A stretch of 64,000 bases of DNA from Rattus norvegicus (GCF_036323735.1 NC_086031.1:36638225-36702224); one strand, 5' to 3'; positions 11,167-22,080 are shown, counted from the first letter of the stretch. The notes: generated by a model not told the origin, from the sequence alone. Numbers and translations: made by a program.

Positions 11167-12252
11167 CTTTTTTTTTGGGGGGGGGTATTGGATATTTTCA
11201 CTTACATTTCAAAAGTTATTCCCTTCCCAGTTTCCTGTCCATAAGTTCCCTATCTCATTCCCCCTACCCCTGTTTCTATTAGGGTATTTCCCCACCCACC
11301 CATCACTTCCCACTTGCCCTCCCTGAAATTCCCCTATACGGGGTCATCAAGCCTTGGCAAGGGCTTCTCCTCTCACTGGTGCCCAACAAGTTCATCCTCT
11401 GCTACATATGCAACTGGAGTCATGGGTCTGTCCATTCTTTGGATGGTGCTTTGGTTCTTGGGAGCTTTGGTTGGTTGGTTTTGTTGTTCTTATAGCAAAC
11501 CCCGTTAGCTCCTTCAATCCTTTCTCTAACTCCTCCAATCGGGACTTCTTCTCAGTTCAATAGTTGATTGAGAGTATCCGGCTCTGTATTTGTCATATTC
11601 TGGCAGACCCTCTCAGGAAACAGTTATATCTGGCTTCAGCATGCACTTCTTGGCATCAGCAATATTGTCTGGGTTTGGTGGCTCCATGTATATGGGCTAG
11701 ATCCCCAGGTAGGACAATCTCTGGATGGTCTTTCCAAAAGTCTCTTCTCCAAACTTTGTCTCCATAGTTCTTCCTGTGAATATTTTTGCTCCCCCCTTTT
11801 AAGAAGGGTTGAAGCATCCACAATTTGGCCGTCCCTTTTCTTGAGCTTCATGTAGTCTGTGGATCGTATCTTGGGTAATCCAAGTTTTGGGTTAATATAC
11901 ACATATCAGCGAGTTCATATCATGTGTGGGTTTTTTTGTGTGTATGTGTTTGTGTTACCGCACTCTGGATCTTATTTTCTAGTTCTATCCATTTGCCTAT
12001 GAATTTCATGAAGTCATTGTTTTTAATAGCTGAGTAGTATCACATTGTATAAATATGCCACATTTTCTGTATCCATTCCTCTGTTGTGGGATATCTGGGT
12101 TCTTTTCAGCTTCTGGATATTATAAGTAAGTCTGTTATGAACATAGTGGAGCATGTATCCTTGTCATATGTTGGAGTATCTTTTGGGTATATGCCCAAGG
12201 TGTTATAATTGGGTCCTCAGATAGTACTATGTCCAATTTCTGAGGAACTATT
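11167..12252 (-). mobile_element. 5'-truncated Lx-type L1, antisense
   Basis: Reads as the reverse complement of an L1 3' end. A poly-T/G run (11166-11186) is followed by 'attggatattttcacttacat' (L1 3' terminus), an old-type 3' UTR, and then ORF2 C-terminal sequence: 'tgtatccattcctctgttgtgg', 'tatcttttgggtatatgccc' and 'tttctgaggaac'. The 5' truncation point is near 12252. All frames are broken. It matches the outer-element 3' UTR type rather than the young one. Confidence 0.85.
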
Positions 12253-12261
12253 TTATTACAA

Positions 12262-12427
12262 TTATTTATTTATTAAGTGTGTTCAAATACATGCATGTCT
12301 TGGATGCAAGTAGGGGATCAGAAAACAAGTTGTAGGAATTGCTTCCCTTTTTCTACCATGAGAGGATCCAACTCCGGTCATCAGAAATGTTTGCAAGTGC
12401 CTTTACCTGCTGAGCATCTCACTGGCC
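12262..12427 (-). mobile_element. B3-like SINE, antisense
   Basis: Begins with an A/T-rich tail in reverse ('atttatttattaagtgtg') and ends with the reverse of the SINE head ('ctgctgagcatctcactggcc'), with a degraded B box ('ctccggtcatcag'). It lies immediately next to the antisense L1. Confidence 0.65.
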
Positions 12428-13595
12428 ATATATGAGTAAATTTCAATAAGTACTAAATATACTATTTGTCTTATTAATAACCATGTAAAAACTAATTATA
12501 TCTCCATGCAAAGCAGAAGTAAAAATGTGAATGTTTGAATCAACCCACAATTACACAGTTAGAAATATCAGTCAATTGAATCTAGTTATGTATGAATCTT
12601 GGTATCTCTTTGATCTCTGATAGGTATTATGGAGTTATGGAGGAAATCACTTAATTGATAAAGTTATCCGCCATGGCAAATCTTGCATGTTCTTTATATT
12701 CCCCCCCAAAATACATAATTACACTTGTCTTTGTTGAGTGAAATATCATGTTAGAATATGAAAACAAACTTATCAAAGAAAATCACCACAGCACCTGGTT
12801 AGCTAATCATGGTAGATTTACCATGCATCCACAAAGCAGCATCAGTGAGCTAGAAACATACAATTGTGGGTGGATTTTTGGACTGAATAGGACATCTATT
12901 AGTAAATAGGAATAGAAACATGACTGTAGTTATGAATTGATTTGTATATCATTTAATTAACCAGAAATAGTTAAAGCCTGACTTTGAAATATCACTATGA
13001 AATAATAATTTAGTTCCAAGGTTTTTGATCCCCACAGTGATTTTGAATGTCCTTTGTTATAGTCTCCCAAAACAAATATAACATCTACAACATAATTATA
13101 AAAGTTCTCAATTTTCTATAGAGGATTGTGTTTGGCCGTGTCACCAGAACATATTTGTCTTTTTACCATCAAAAGGAAATTGGTTTCACTTGAGTTCCAT
13201 CAGGTCAGGCCTAAGGGTCACATAAGATGCTGCATATGAGCTACTTCTTTTTGAGTGAAGCAGAAGATAGTGGTTAGATGATAAACATTTGCTGTCTGCC
13301 ACTCTCCAGCTCCTGTCTCAAAGGGAAACATTCTTTAATCATTGAACAACATCTGCTATCCCTGTTCTTGATGAGAGGCAGGGAGAAGAGCAGCAGATGA
13401 AAGGCAGCCAAACTCCTCCATATGAGAATAGATCCTGGAGGGAATAGAGGTTGGCTGCTGCTAGTGCCGGCATAATAGGAGATGAGTCCAGGATCTGTGA
13501 CACAAGAGAGAGGTGATTATCTGATCCATTATGTCAACTTATGGACTGCAGGGAGAAACATATCAGGCAATTGAGTATGTTAATTTAACTTTTAA
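12428..13595. other. No gene seen
   Basis: AT-rich unique-looking sequence without recognisable elements. 13190-13510 is slightly richer in G and C but has no long open frame or splice-framed exon that I would support. Confidence 0.5.
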
Positions 13596-13596
13596 T

Positions 13597-13610
13597 TGTG
13601 TGTGTGTGTT

Positions 13611-13640
<30 letters not shown>
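13597..13640 (+). repeat. (TG)n microsatellite
   Basis: About 44 bases of TG with two interruptions (tttg, cg) near the left end. Confidence 0.95.
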
Positions 13641-13647
<7 letters not shown>

Positions 13648-13785
13648 AATTGAATGTAGAAGCTAGAAGAGGGCATAGGACCCCTACAGTTGAAGGTAGT
13701 TGTGACCTGCCTGATGGAGGTGTGGCTATCAGGTTCCCTGCAAAATCACAATACACCCTTACCCTCTGAATGGTTTCCAACCCCA
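13641..13785 (-). mobile_element. B3-like SINE, antisense
   Basis: Shows the reverse-strand body 'agaagagggcataggacccc' followed by 'ttgtgacctgcctgatgg' and the reversed head 'accctctgaatggtttccaac'. The preceding (TG)n probably grew from the SINE's 3' tail. Confidence 0.65.
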
Positions 13786-14334
13786 AGAATCCTATCAGTT
13801 TTTTTTTTAATTTTTCTAATTCATTTAGTCTGTATATCTTTTAACATTTTATTATGACTTGTATCTGAACTACTTTCTATTATAATAACCAACTATTTGA
13901 TAGGCTAAATATTACCCACTTTTATTTCCTCTAACTTTAGGTGTCGACAAGTGGGTTTTGGATTTAGAGTATAGTCTGTAGCTGTTCTTCATGACAATTA
14001 TCTTGACAACATATACATGTACAAAACTTTAAGTGGAGAGGAAAGAGTGATCAACTCATATAGCTCACAATGTTTTCTTGAATACACGTTGAAGTGAGTA
14101 CAGATTGTTGGAACTATTCCAGCTATTAAAAACTGAGCCGTGGGCTAAGTAATAGAAGTGCACAGTGTAGCCTTAGAGTGCACAGCATGGGGCTAAGCCT
14201 GTAACTGAGAAAGTTTGCAAAACTATTTGACATTTCATTTTGAACCCAGAGTTAGGTATCACAACTAGGGCAAATGGCTAACTAAGGTGCCTATTTAACA
14301 TATGATGGCTCCTAGCATCCTTCTGTCTGTCTCT
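13786..14334. other. No gene seen
   Basis: AT-rich, no recognised repeat or credible coding frame. Confidence 0.5.
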
Positions 14335-14650
14335 ACCTCTTTCAGAGTATGACTTGCATACCCTGTCTCCTATCCTCAACTTTTGGGCCCAGAGAATGGG
14401 CTGTCTTTCCCACAGCTGTTCTTCCCCCATATTTTTCATCCATTTGGGCTATGTCTGTCCATTTTACCATTTACCCTCCTGGATTCTTGGTATCCCGGTC
14501 CCCTGGTTCTCCCTCTCCCCTCTCTACTCCCCTTATCCTCAAATGTCCAGGCTAAGGATCATGTTCACTCTGGACTCTCCCAGATGCCTCTGCCTCTGGG
14601 TATGTTCTTTTATCTACAGTAAACCTTCTCCATCATACCTAGGAGCAATG
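14335..14650 (+). mobile_element. Possible LTR fragment
   Basis: Pyrimidine-rich text ending in 'ttttatctacagtaaacctt' and 'ctccatcatacc', which resembles the R/U5 end of rodent LTRs ('aataaaccttctcc...catacc'). No second LTR, primer-binding site or internal coding region is seen. The overlapping open frames here are low-complexity and not supported as genes. Confidence 0.3.
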
Positions 14651-14653
14651 ATA

Positions 14654-14880
14654 TCCTTCCTTCCTCCTTTCTCTTTCTTCTTCCTTCCTTCCTTCCTTCC
14701 TTCCTTCCTTCCTTTCTTTCTTTCTTTCTTTCTTTCTTCTTTCCTTCTCTTCTCCTCTTCCTCCTTCTCTTCATTCTCTTTCTCCTCCTCTTTCTCCTCC
14801 TCTTTCTCATCCTCTTCCTCCTCCTTCCAATCCTCTTCCTCCTCCTTCCCATCCTCTTACTCCTCCTTCATTTACTCAGA
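14654..14880. repeat. Polypyrimidine tract: (TTCC)n, (TTTC)n, (TCC)-rich
   Basis: Bases 14654-14772 are 119 consecutive pyrimidines, continuing as near-pure CCT/CTT repeats to about 14870. The long Ser/Phe-rich plus frame and Arg/Lys-rich minus frame are by-products of the repeat. Confidence 0.95.
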
Positions 14881-15208
14881 TATTGTAATCAATAGATTTT
14901 TTTCATGACATTAAAAGCATTTAATTTTCCAGATGGATAGCAAAACAAACTGGATTTGGGCATGGGTGAATTTTGGTCCATGATGGGACTTTACTGTAGA
15001 TTAAGCTCCTGAGGTAAAATACAATGTAGTTGTAAACATGAAGAGATGATACCCGTATCAGAATTAAAGAAAAATATAAACTCATTCCTTCATTAAGATA
15101 ACAATAAAGTTTACTCTTAATCAAATTATGAAAAAAGGAACTTGAGGACAAGCTTTACGAAAAAATATGAGAGATAAGAAACTATGTCCTTGTTAAAGGT
15201 ACTTTACT

Positions 15209-15210
<2 letters not shown>
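14881..15210. other. No gene seen
   Basis: AT-rich sequence with no recognisable feature. Confidence 0.5.

Positions 15211-15301
<91 letters not shown>
15211..15301. repeat. Compound (AC)n(AT)n microsatellite
   Basis: About 25 AC units (15213-15262) followed directly by about 19 AT units, without interruption. Confidence 0.97.
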
Positions 15302-15302
<1 letters not shown>

Positions 15303-15409
15303 GGTATTTAGTTCTATTGTCAACTTCATACAACCTAAAGTCACTTGGAGAGAGGGAACCTTAATGAAAATGTGTATAGTTGGTCTATAGACATATTTAT
15401 ATCTTGATT

Positions 15410-15775
15410 GTTGATTCATGTGGGAAGCCCTAACCTATTGTGGGCAGAACCATCCCACATGAATCCTAGGTGTTGTGGTCCTAGACAATATAATTGGTGA
15501 ACATTAGGTGAGCAGAGCAACCTAGAAATAAGGTAGCCTGGTTTCATTCATTTCTCTTCTGCTCTTGAATGTAGATATATGACTAGCCACTTGAGTTTCT
15601 GCTTTGACTTCATCAATGTATGTAATATAAACCTGGTATTATAATCTACATAAGGCACTCCCTTCTTACCCTAAGTTGTTTTTGGTAAAGGTGCTTTTTG
15701 TTTATGTTTGTATTTTTTTTTGTTTGGATGATTGTTTGCTTGTTTTCTACAGCAACAGAAATGAAACCAGGCCAT
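15410..15775 (+). repeat. Rodent dispersed repeat, LTR-like, sense
   Basis: Landmarks in order: 'gattcatgtgggaagccctaa', 'ggttgttgtggtcct'-like text at 15470, 'agtttctgctttgacttcatc', 'ttgtttttggtaaaggtgct' and the terminal 'acagcaacagaaatgaaacc'. This is the abundant rodent repeat whose end reads 'agcaatagaaaccctaactaag' in good copies. The same family appears in reverse at 19186, 28855 and 39345. I cannot assign a family name. Confidence 0.5.
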
Positions 15776-16440
15776 CAATCAAGACAGGAAGTGCAAGGCT
15801 GGATACCTCCTCTCTTAGGAAGAGATTATGCATGATAATCAGAGAATATTGCTATTCATATAACATTTGAAATTTTCTATTATGCAAAGGGTATAGTGGC
15901 CTGAATTCTTGTACCTGATAGCATGAATGATAAAGAGCAAAAACAGGCCCCTGAGGGAGCATGGCAGAAAAAAGAAGTTTAAAAAATGGGATGGACTTAG
16001 TGGATCTTCTCAGATCTATATAAAACAAGAATCTCTCCGTACTTAGGCTTTAACTCAGGGCCTTAAGTTTGCCAGGCAAATGCCAGTAACTCAGCTGTGT
16101 TCCATGAACAAAAAGAAGGTCCTAGGTGAGTAGCACATGAAACATGACAAATATTCTTCATATCAGTAGTATTCCAGGAGTTTTAATCCAATAGTCTATG
16201 AGTCTTCTGTCTGTAGTGTGAATATATATTCCTGGGTTTATATACTGGTTCAGTTTATCTGGGCGCTCCAGTCCTTTATTCCTAATAGGTGGTCATAAGC
16301 ATAAACAGTTAATTTTTATAAACTAAATAAAACCTTTACAGCACTTTCCAGAAGCTCATGGGAAGATGATGTTCCTACTTCGTTCTTCTTCATTATTTAA
16401 ATAAATAATATTTTATTGTGGTTTGGCTATGGACCTTTTA
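15776..16440. other. No gene seen
   Basis: AT-rich, no recognised element; the left flank of the URR1 element below. Confidence 0.5.
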
Positions 16441-16448
16441 ATCTAGCA

Positions 16449-16675
16449 CAGTGATTCTCAACTTGTTACCCTTGACTCCTTATGGTGGTCAAAGGACCCT
16501 TTCACCAGGGTTCACCTAATACTGTCTGAAAACACAGATGTTTACACTACAATTTGTAGCAATAGGAAAATTACAGTTATGAAGTAGAAACGAAAATGAT
16601 TTTATTGTTGAGGGTCACCACAAAATAGGGAAGTGAATTAAAGGGTTATAGCATTAGGGAGTTTGAGCACCTTTG
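16449..16675 (+). mobile_element. URR1-type hAT-Charlie non-autonomous DNA transposon, complete
   Basis: A 227-bp element with related ends: 'cagtgattctcaac' on the left and, in reverse complement, 'caaaggtgctcaaac' on the right. Internal text such as 'gaaaacacagatgtttacac' and 'aaaattacagttatgaagtag' is typical of URR1. It is flanked by an exact 8-bp duplication, 'atctagca', at 16441-16448 and 16676-16683, the size expected for hAT insertion. It has no coding capacity; such copies were moved in trans by a Charlie transposase. Confidence 0.9.
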
Positions 16676-16799
16676 ATCTAGCACATAGAATTATAGGTTC
16701 ATCCTGAAATTCATATACATGTGCCACTACATATTTTTCTTGTTTATTTTCCTTCCCTGCTGAATTCTATTTTACAAAATTTCTTCCTCTTTCAAGTTC

Positions 16800-18480
16800 C
16801 ATTTTTCTCTCTTTCAGTCTCATTTCCCTCTTTACCACATCCCTTAGGATTTCTTCCTCCTGTCTCATGATCCTCTACCTAATTTTGTGGCCTCCCCTTA
16901 TATACACATATATAATTCACAAATACACACACATCATATACACATACACTTAACACACATCTGCACTCATATACATGATTTTAAATCTTGGTAACAACTG
17001 ACTCCTTTTTCTTTAATACAATGATTTCCAGTTACATATATGTTCCTGCAAATGCCATGTTTTCATATTTCTTTCTGGCTGCATAACATTTCATTGTGCA
17101 TATGCATTGTTTCTTTCTCTATTCAGGTTTGGGTGTCCACATATCCTGGTTTCACTTACTGAAAAGTGCTTCAGAAAATGAATGTGCCAGTATCTCTGTT
17201 GATTAGAGTCTCTGTGTATATGTTCCAATGTGGCATACCTGTGTAACATTGCATTTTTATATTCTGATTTTGAAGAAACTCCAGATAGAATCTCATAAAG
17301 GCTGCAATAGGCTTACACTTCCCCTAGCAGTGAATAGGAATTCTTCTTTCTCTACATCCTCACCATCTTTGGTGTCAGGTGTTGCCTTGGTGATGACTGT
17401 TCTACTTGGGATGCTAAAGGGCCTGAAACCAATTGATTTGCTTTCCATGAAAAAGTGCTGAACATTTTTAACTATTGACATTCTGCATTATTTTTCTTCT
17501 GGGGATTTTTGTTCAGTTCATTAGCTTCTTTAATCACTGGATGATTTGGAGCAGTTTTAATTTTATAACTCAATACATCTTTGATATTAATCTTCTGTCT
17601 TATGGATATTTGAAAAATGGTTTCTCCAACCCGTTATTCTGACTCTCCCTTCTGGTCAGTGTCTCATTTGCTATTTGAAGCTTCATAATTTCACAATCTC
17701 CCTCTTGTCACTCCTTAATTAATTCTGGTCTGAACTTTCAGAGTCCTTTGAGAAAATGTTTGTCTATGTCTGCATATTGACAATGTAGCATCATCTCTTC
17801 CTCTAGAAATTTCAGACTATCAGGTCTTACTTACATTATAATTTCTGGTTCATTTAGAATTGTCTTCTATGAAGGAAAAAGAAGTGGATCTCTTTTCTTT
17901 AATAAATATGGAAATCTGGTTTTATCAAAATGATTAGGTAAGGTAGTCTGCCTTTTTCCCAAATATATGCTTTTGATAGATTTTTCAAAAATGAGTGACT
18001 GTCACTGCATGGGGTTATCTGAACTTCTGTTCTATTCTATTAGAATTGATGCTTCCATGTTCTCACCAGGCAAATTTGTCACTGTAGCTTTGTAACACAA
18101 CTTGAGATCAAGTAGTATGATTCCCCCAGCATTGCTCTTCTGTTGAAGATTCTTTTGGCTCTTCGGGGTCTTTGCCACTTTTCTGAAGACTTTTGCTTTG
18201 CCTAGTTTTATAAAGAATTGCTTCAGGATTTTGATGGAGACTGTAATGGATCTGCACATGACTGCAGATATAGCTGTTTCATATTAAACCTGCACATCCA
18301 TGAACATGGAGGGTCTTTCCACCTCTAATTCTATTCTTTAGATTTTTCATCAGTGTCTTAAGGTATTTTTTGTACAAATATTTAACTTTTTAAAAGTAGG
18401 TTATTCCTGAGTATTATACTGTTTATAAAGCTATGGGTAATTGGACTGTTTTCCTCATTACTTTCCTGGAAAATGAGCCA
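16800..18480 (-). mobile_element. Ancient antisense L1 (ORF2 region)
   Basis: Reverse-strand L1 ORF2 landmarks in the correct order, heavily diverged: 'cctgcaaatgccatg' (17045), 'ggctgcataacatttcattg' (17078), 'cctcaccatctttggtg' (17359), 'tgttcagttcattagc' (17510), 'tattaatcttctgtct' (17586), 'tagctttgtaacac' (18084), 'aggattttgatggagactgt' (18224) and 'ccatgaacatgga' (18298). A short residual minus frame at 18032-18259 still reads like the ORF2 thumb region. It is older than the other L1s in the window, probably predating the mouse/rat split. Confidence 0.75.
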
Positions 18481-19035
18481 TTGACACCTAAGAGTTACAT
18501 AGAAGATTTTACAGTGGCAGAAAAATTCAAATTGTAATAAGGCACAAATATACAAAAGCTGACATAACATAAAAATATATTTAAATGTACATAGAGTAAA
18601 AAGGAGAGCACATAGAAGTCAGAGGGTGAGAGAAAGAAAAGAACAAATATCATTAATAGGGCCATCACACACACATACACATGCGCATGTGTGCGCACAC
18701 AAATAAAAGAGATTAAAATAGAAAACCTAGCATGTTAAAACAATTTCATTCTGAAGCCTCAGAGCTTGGTGACAGGAAATTTGTTGAAGAGGGAGTAGTG
18801 GAGTGAACTTATTGGCTCTTGTCTTGCTACTGGCCTATTCTCTTATATTTATATTGGATTTTTGTCTGTTATCCACCAGAGCTATCTTCATAGTAGCAAT
18901 TTCCCTCCTTTGTGTACAAGAAACTTGGCTGGCCACTGTTAACTTTGCATTCAGTGATATGTAGATATTATAATGCAAGTGATTATCCTCACATCATACA
19001 TCACATCCTGAAGTGTGTCATGTTTTAGCTATGAT
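18481..19035. other. No gene seen; short (CA)n at 18666-18702
   Basis: Unremarkable sequence with a short CA/GCGC stretch ('cacatgcgcatgtgtgcgcac'). Confidence 0.5.
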
Positions 19036-19037
19036 AG

Positions 19038-19091
<54 letters not shown>

Positions 19092-19107
19092 GAGGGAGGG
19101 AGGGAGG

Positions 19108-19166
<59 letters not shown>

Positions 19167-19184
19167 AGAGAGAGAAGGAGAGAG
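19036..19184 (+). repeat. (GA)n/(GGGA)n purine microsatellite
   Basis: 149 consecutive purines: GA repeats, a central GGGA block (19087-19111), more GA, then 'ggagggagagagagaagg'. The Arg/Glu and Leu/Ser open frames over it are repeat artefacts. Confidence 0.97.
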
Positions 19185-19185
19185 T

Positions 19186-19498
19186 CTTAGTTAGGGTTCT
19201 TCTGATGTGAACAGATACCATGACGAAAGTAACTCTTGTAAAGACACCATTTAATGGGGACTGGCTTACAGTTTCAGAGGTTCTGTCCATTATCATCCAG
19301 GTAGGAGCATGGCAGCATCTAGGCACTCCTAGTTCATGAGGAGCTGAGAGGTCTACATCTTCTCCTAAGGCTGCTAGCAAAATACTGGCTTCCAGTCACC
19401 TAGGACAAAGGTATTAAAGCCCACACCCACAAAGCCACACCTACTCCAAGAAGGCCACATCTTGTTACTGCTCCCTGGGCCAAACATATACAAACCAT

Positions 19499-19500
<2 letters not shown>
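19186..19500 (-). repeat. Rodent dispersed repeat, antisense
   Basis: Good copy of a common rodent repeat, read in reverse: 'cttagttagggttcttctg', 'gataccatgacgaaagtaac', 'gtccattatcatccagg', 'aggagcatggcagcatc', 'aaagcccacacccacaaag', 'ctccctgggccaaacatata'. Family name not assigned. It abuts the purine tract on the left and a (TG)n on the right. Confidence 0.65.
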
Positions 19501-19533
<33 letters not shown>

Positions 19534-19553
19534 TTGTGTGTGTGTGTCTGTGT
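19501..19553 (+). repeat. (TG)n microsatellite
   Basis: About 26 TG units with two small interruptions. Confidence 0.95.
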
Positions 19554-20180
19554 AAATAGATGTCACTGACAATTAATTACCGATCTATTGATTTAATAAA
19601 GTTGCTGTGTATATTTTAACTATAGTACATTCAGATTATAATTGTGCTTCAAACTAACATTCCATTTCAGAGTAGGGACTTTATAAATTGAGTAAGTTCT
19701 TTTGGAGCCCCAGTTTCTATGACATGAATTAACTCATGTCATAGACAGCTTCTAAAATTGGACTGTGCTGTGAGGTTAGTGAATGTGCCTTCATGCAGCT
19801 GTGTTTTTCTGGCTTTACTTACAGCAGTAAAGATCCCTTACATGTAGTCACCAAGGCTTTGGTAAGCTATAATTCAGGTCCTATATAGCATACCTGCTGT
19901 CACAGTGTAGCAAGGCCAAATAATCCCCTAATCTTTTCTTTTGGTTCATGATCATTTATCAATCAATACAGGTCAGTAAGTTGACTGCAATGAAATAGAC
20001 ATTTCGGGTGACACACAGAATGGTACTTCCCAGGAACTTGCCTGTAGTTTGGGTGGGTTTTTTGTTTGTTTGTTTGTTTTTTGGTTTTTTTTGTTTGTTT
20101 GTTTGTTTCTGATTTTGCTGTTGATTTTTTTATTTTAAAAGAAGAAGATATTATTTGGAGAATATCAATCCTTTCTTCAG
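19554..20180. other. No gene seen; (GTTT)n at 20057-20108
   Basis: AT-rich sequence with a T-rich (TTTG)n stretch. The overlapping frames at 19963-20229 and 20066-20365 are composed of this repeat and the following (CA)n. Confidence 0.55.
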
Positions 20181-20186
20181 AGCGCG

Positions 20187-20233
<47 letters not shown>
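20181..20233 (+). repeat. Alternating GC/CA microsatellite
   Basis: 'gcgcgtgcgcgc' runs directly into about 20 CA units: roughly 50 bases of nearly uninterrupted purine-pyrimidine alternation. Confidence 0.95.
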
Positions 20234-20754
20234 CTCCTCCAAACAAATAGTTTAATGTTCTACTTAGTTTTTAAAATAGAAAAGAAGCATAATGATCAGG
20301 AATTTATAAATTATAAAAAGGAACTTTTAAAAAGACTCAAACTTCTGTTCACAGTAGTATGTTGATTCTTACCAGGGAGCAGGTATAGTCTGTTTATCAT
20401 ATCAGTGAATGATCATCAGTCTAGAATAATTGAATAAGTGAAGGAAATCATTTCTGTGACCCAGTGTCAAAAGAGACTGCAAATCCTATAGTCTCTATAG
20501 GAAAAGGATCCTGCATTTCAGCCCAGTACAGGGCAAGCTGGGAGCTGACAAGTGGAAGATACTATAGGATGAAGGGAAGACAATAGTTACTTTTCCGTTC
20601 CTGAAATGCAAGCCAACTTTTTGACTCATTCTTTGAGAATGGGGTAGGCATGGCAGCAGGTGGCAGAATCATGAACCTGGATGATCATATTTTTTCTTGT
20701 ACAGGAGGAAGAATGTGTGGGATGCAGGCCATAGGATGAAGCTATTTGTTTACA
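20234..20754. other. No gene seen
   Basis: No recognisable element. An unassigned moderately GC-rich piece lies at 20450-20660. Confidence 0.5.
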
Positions 20755-20912
20755 CTAACAGGCCACTCCCAGTGATGTACTTTCATCAGGCAAACTCCTC
20801 CGCCGGAATATTCTGCAATCCTCCCCAAAGAGCACCATAGTGGAAGAGCAAGCGTTCAAGTACTTGAGCCTAAGGGGACATTTCTCATTCCAGCCACAAC
20901 AGGAGGTAAATT
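20755..20912 (+). repeat. Rodent dispersed repeat fragment
   Basis: Ends with 'caagtacttgagcctaaggg', 'gacatttctcattccagcc' and 'acaacaggag', the terminal text of a common rodent repeat. A related end appears near 63760 ('gaggacatttc'-like). Family not assigned. Confidence 0.45.
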
Positions 20913-20939
20913 GTTGCCCCTTTACAAATAAATCAAGAT

Positions 20940-21036
20940 GGGGTTGGGGATTTAGCTCAGTGGTAGAATGCTTGCCTAACAAGCGCAAGGCCCTGGGTTC
21001 GGTCCCCAGCTCCAAAAACAAAAAGAAAAGAAAAAA
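20940..21036 (+). mobile_element. ID SINE
   Basis: tRNA-Ala/BC1-derived SINE typical of rat. The pol III A box ('tagctcagtggtag') and B box ('gggttcggtccc') are both intact, followed by an A-rich tail. It is flanked by a 14-bp duplication with one mismatch: 'aaataaatcaagat' (20926-20939) and 'aaataaatcacgat' (21037-21050). The short tail and good boxes suggest a fairly recent copy. Confidence 0.95.
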
Positions 21037-21067
21037 AAATAAATCACGATATTGTTATTTTGGTCAG

Positions 21068-21071
21068 TTGA

Positions 21072-21112
<41 letters not shown>

Positions 21113-21180
21113 CTCACTGTCTCTTTCTATATATATACACATACATTTATACATATATATACATATATATGTATATATCT
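21068..21180. repeat. (TA)n-rich microsatellite
   Basis: Two TA blocks with TGTA and CATA variants, low complexity throughout. Confidence 0.9.
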
Positions 21181-21340
21181 ATAAAGTGATAATGCAAAGT
21201 AATGTCGTTGTTCCCAACAAAATGGCAGATAGAGCTACTAAAGGCCAAGATTGATACACCATTCACAATGATCCATGAGAAGAAAATCCTGTTCACATTA
21301 GTCTATTCTGTTCAGCTTATTTCATGGCTAATATATTATT

Positions 21341-21436
21341 TGTTTTTTCTTTTTTTTTTTTTCTGGAGCTAGGGACTGAACCCAGGGCCTTGCGCTTGCT
21401 AGGCAAGTGCTCTACCACTGAGCTAAATCCCCAACC
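21341..21436 (-). mobile_element. ID SINE, antisense
   Basis: Reverse-strand ID: poly-T, 'ggagctagggactgaaccc' (B box degraded by a few changes), 'gccttgcgcttgctaggc' and 'ccactgagctaaatcccc' (A box). The flanking duplication has one mismatch in 16: 'tggctaatatattatt' (21325-21340) and 'tggctaacatattatt' (21437-21452). Confidence 0.95.
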
Positions 21437-21452
21437 TGGCTAACATATTATT

Positions 21453-21889
21453 AACATTTACTCAAATGTATGTAAAGTTTGGAGATACTTTATAATGTTT
21501 TATAAATATATGCATTTAAATACACTATTATTTAGCATCTTTAAATATTTATTAAGTGATTTATATAAACAATTTTAACTTTTTAAGCTTCATCAACTCA
21601 TACTGGTAATAATAATTCATCGTAAACACCATCACTACCTTCTGTCTACTCATTAACAATCCTTCCCTTATTCTCATTGATTTAAAAAAAGTCAGAAATT
21701 TAGCAGAGAGGCTATGCCAAAGAGAATAGCTTTGCAATAGTATTTAGTTTTGTGGTAACAGTGAAATTAGGAAACCAGTCAATATGGACTTGATTTTCTC
21801 CCATGTCATGTGACGTGGTACAATCAAAAGTTAAATTGTGTGCGTATGTATATTAATGTATCTGGGGGGGTATCAGCATATATGCAATT
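21453..21889. other. No gene seen
   Basis: AT-rich flank with no recognisable element. Confidence 0.5.
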
Positions 21890-22080
21890 ACATGTATGGA
21901 TGTGGGTACCTCAGTTCATGTGTGTGCATACATATGTATGGAGGACAGAAAATAAACTTCAGATGTTGTCTCAAAAGGAATATCCACTTTTTTTTTTAAT
22001 ACGAGATTGTTCGTTTACCTGGAACTCACTTTTGTGCCTCTGCTTTCCCATCCCTGAGATTACAACATGTACTCTCAAGC
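21890..22080 (-). mobile_element. B4-like SINE, antisense
   Basis: 'tggaggacagaaaataaactt', 'gatgttgtctcaaaagg', 'acctggaactcac' and 'gcctctgctttcccatccct' match the reverse B4 order, diverged and truncated at its head. Confidence 0.5.

Noticed and set aside
14354..14908. 184-residue Ser/Phe-rich frame and antisense Arg/Lys-rich frame
   Set aside because: Both are produced by the polypyrimidine tract.
15184..15419. His-Thr / Cys-Val / Tyr-Ile repeat frames
   Set aside because: Artefacts of the (AC)n(AT)n microsatellite; the same reasoning applies to the frames at 39901-40152, 32137-32370 and 19963-20365.
19013..19380. Arg-Glu and Leu-Ser repeat frames
   Set aside because: Artefacts of the (GA)n tract.
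20940..21010. tRNA gene
   Set aside because: The A and B boxes are those of an ID SINE with an A-tail and target duplication; the same holds for 21354 and 55226. No cloverleaf-complete tRNA was seen.
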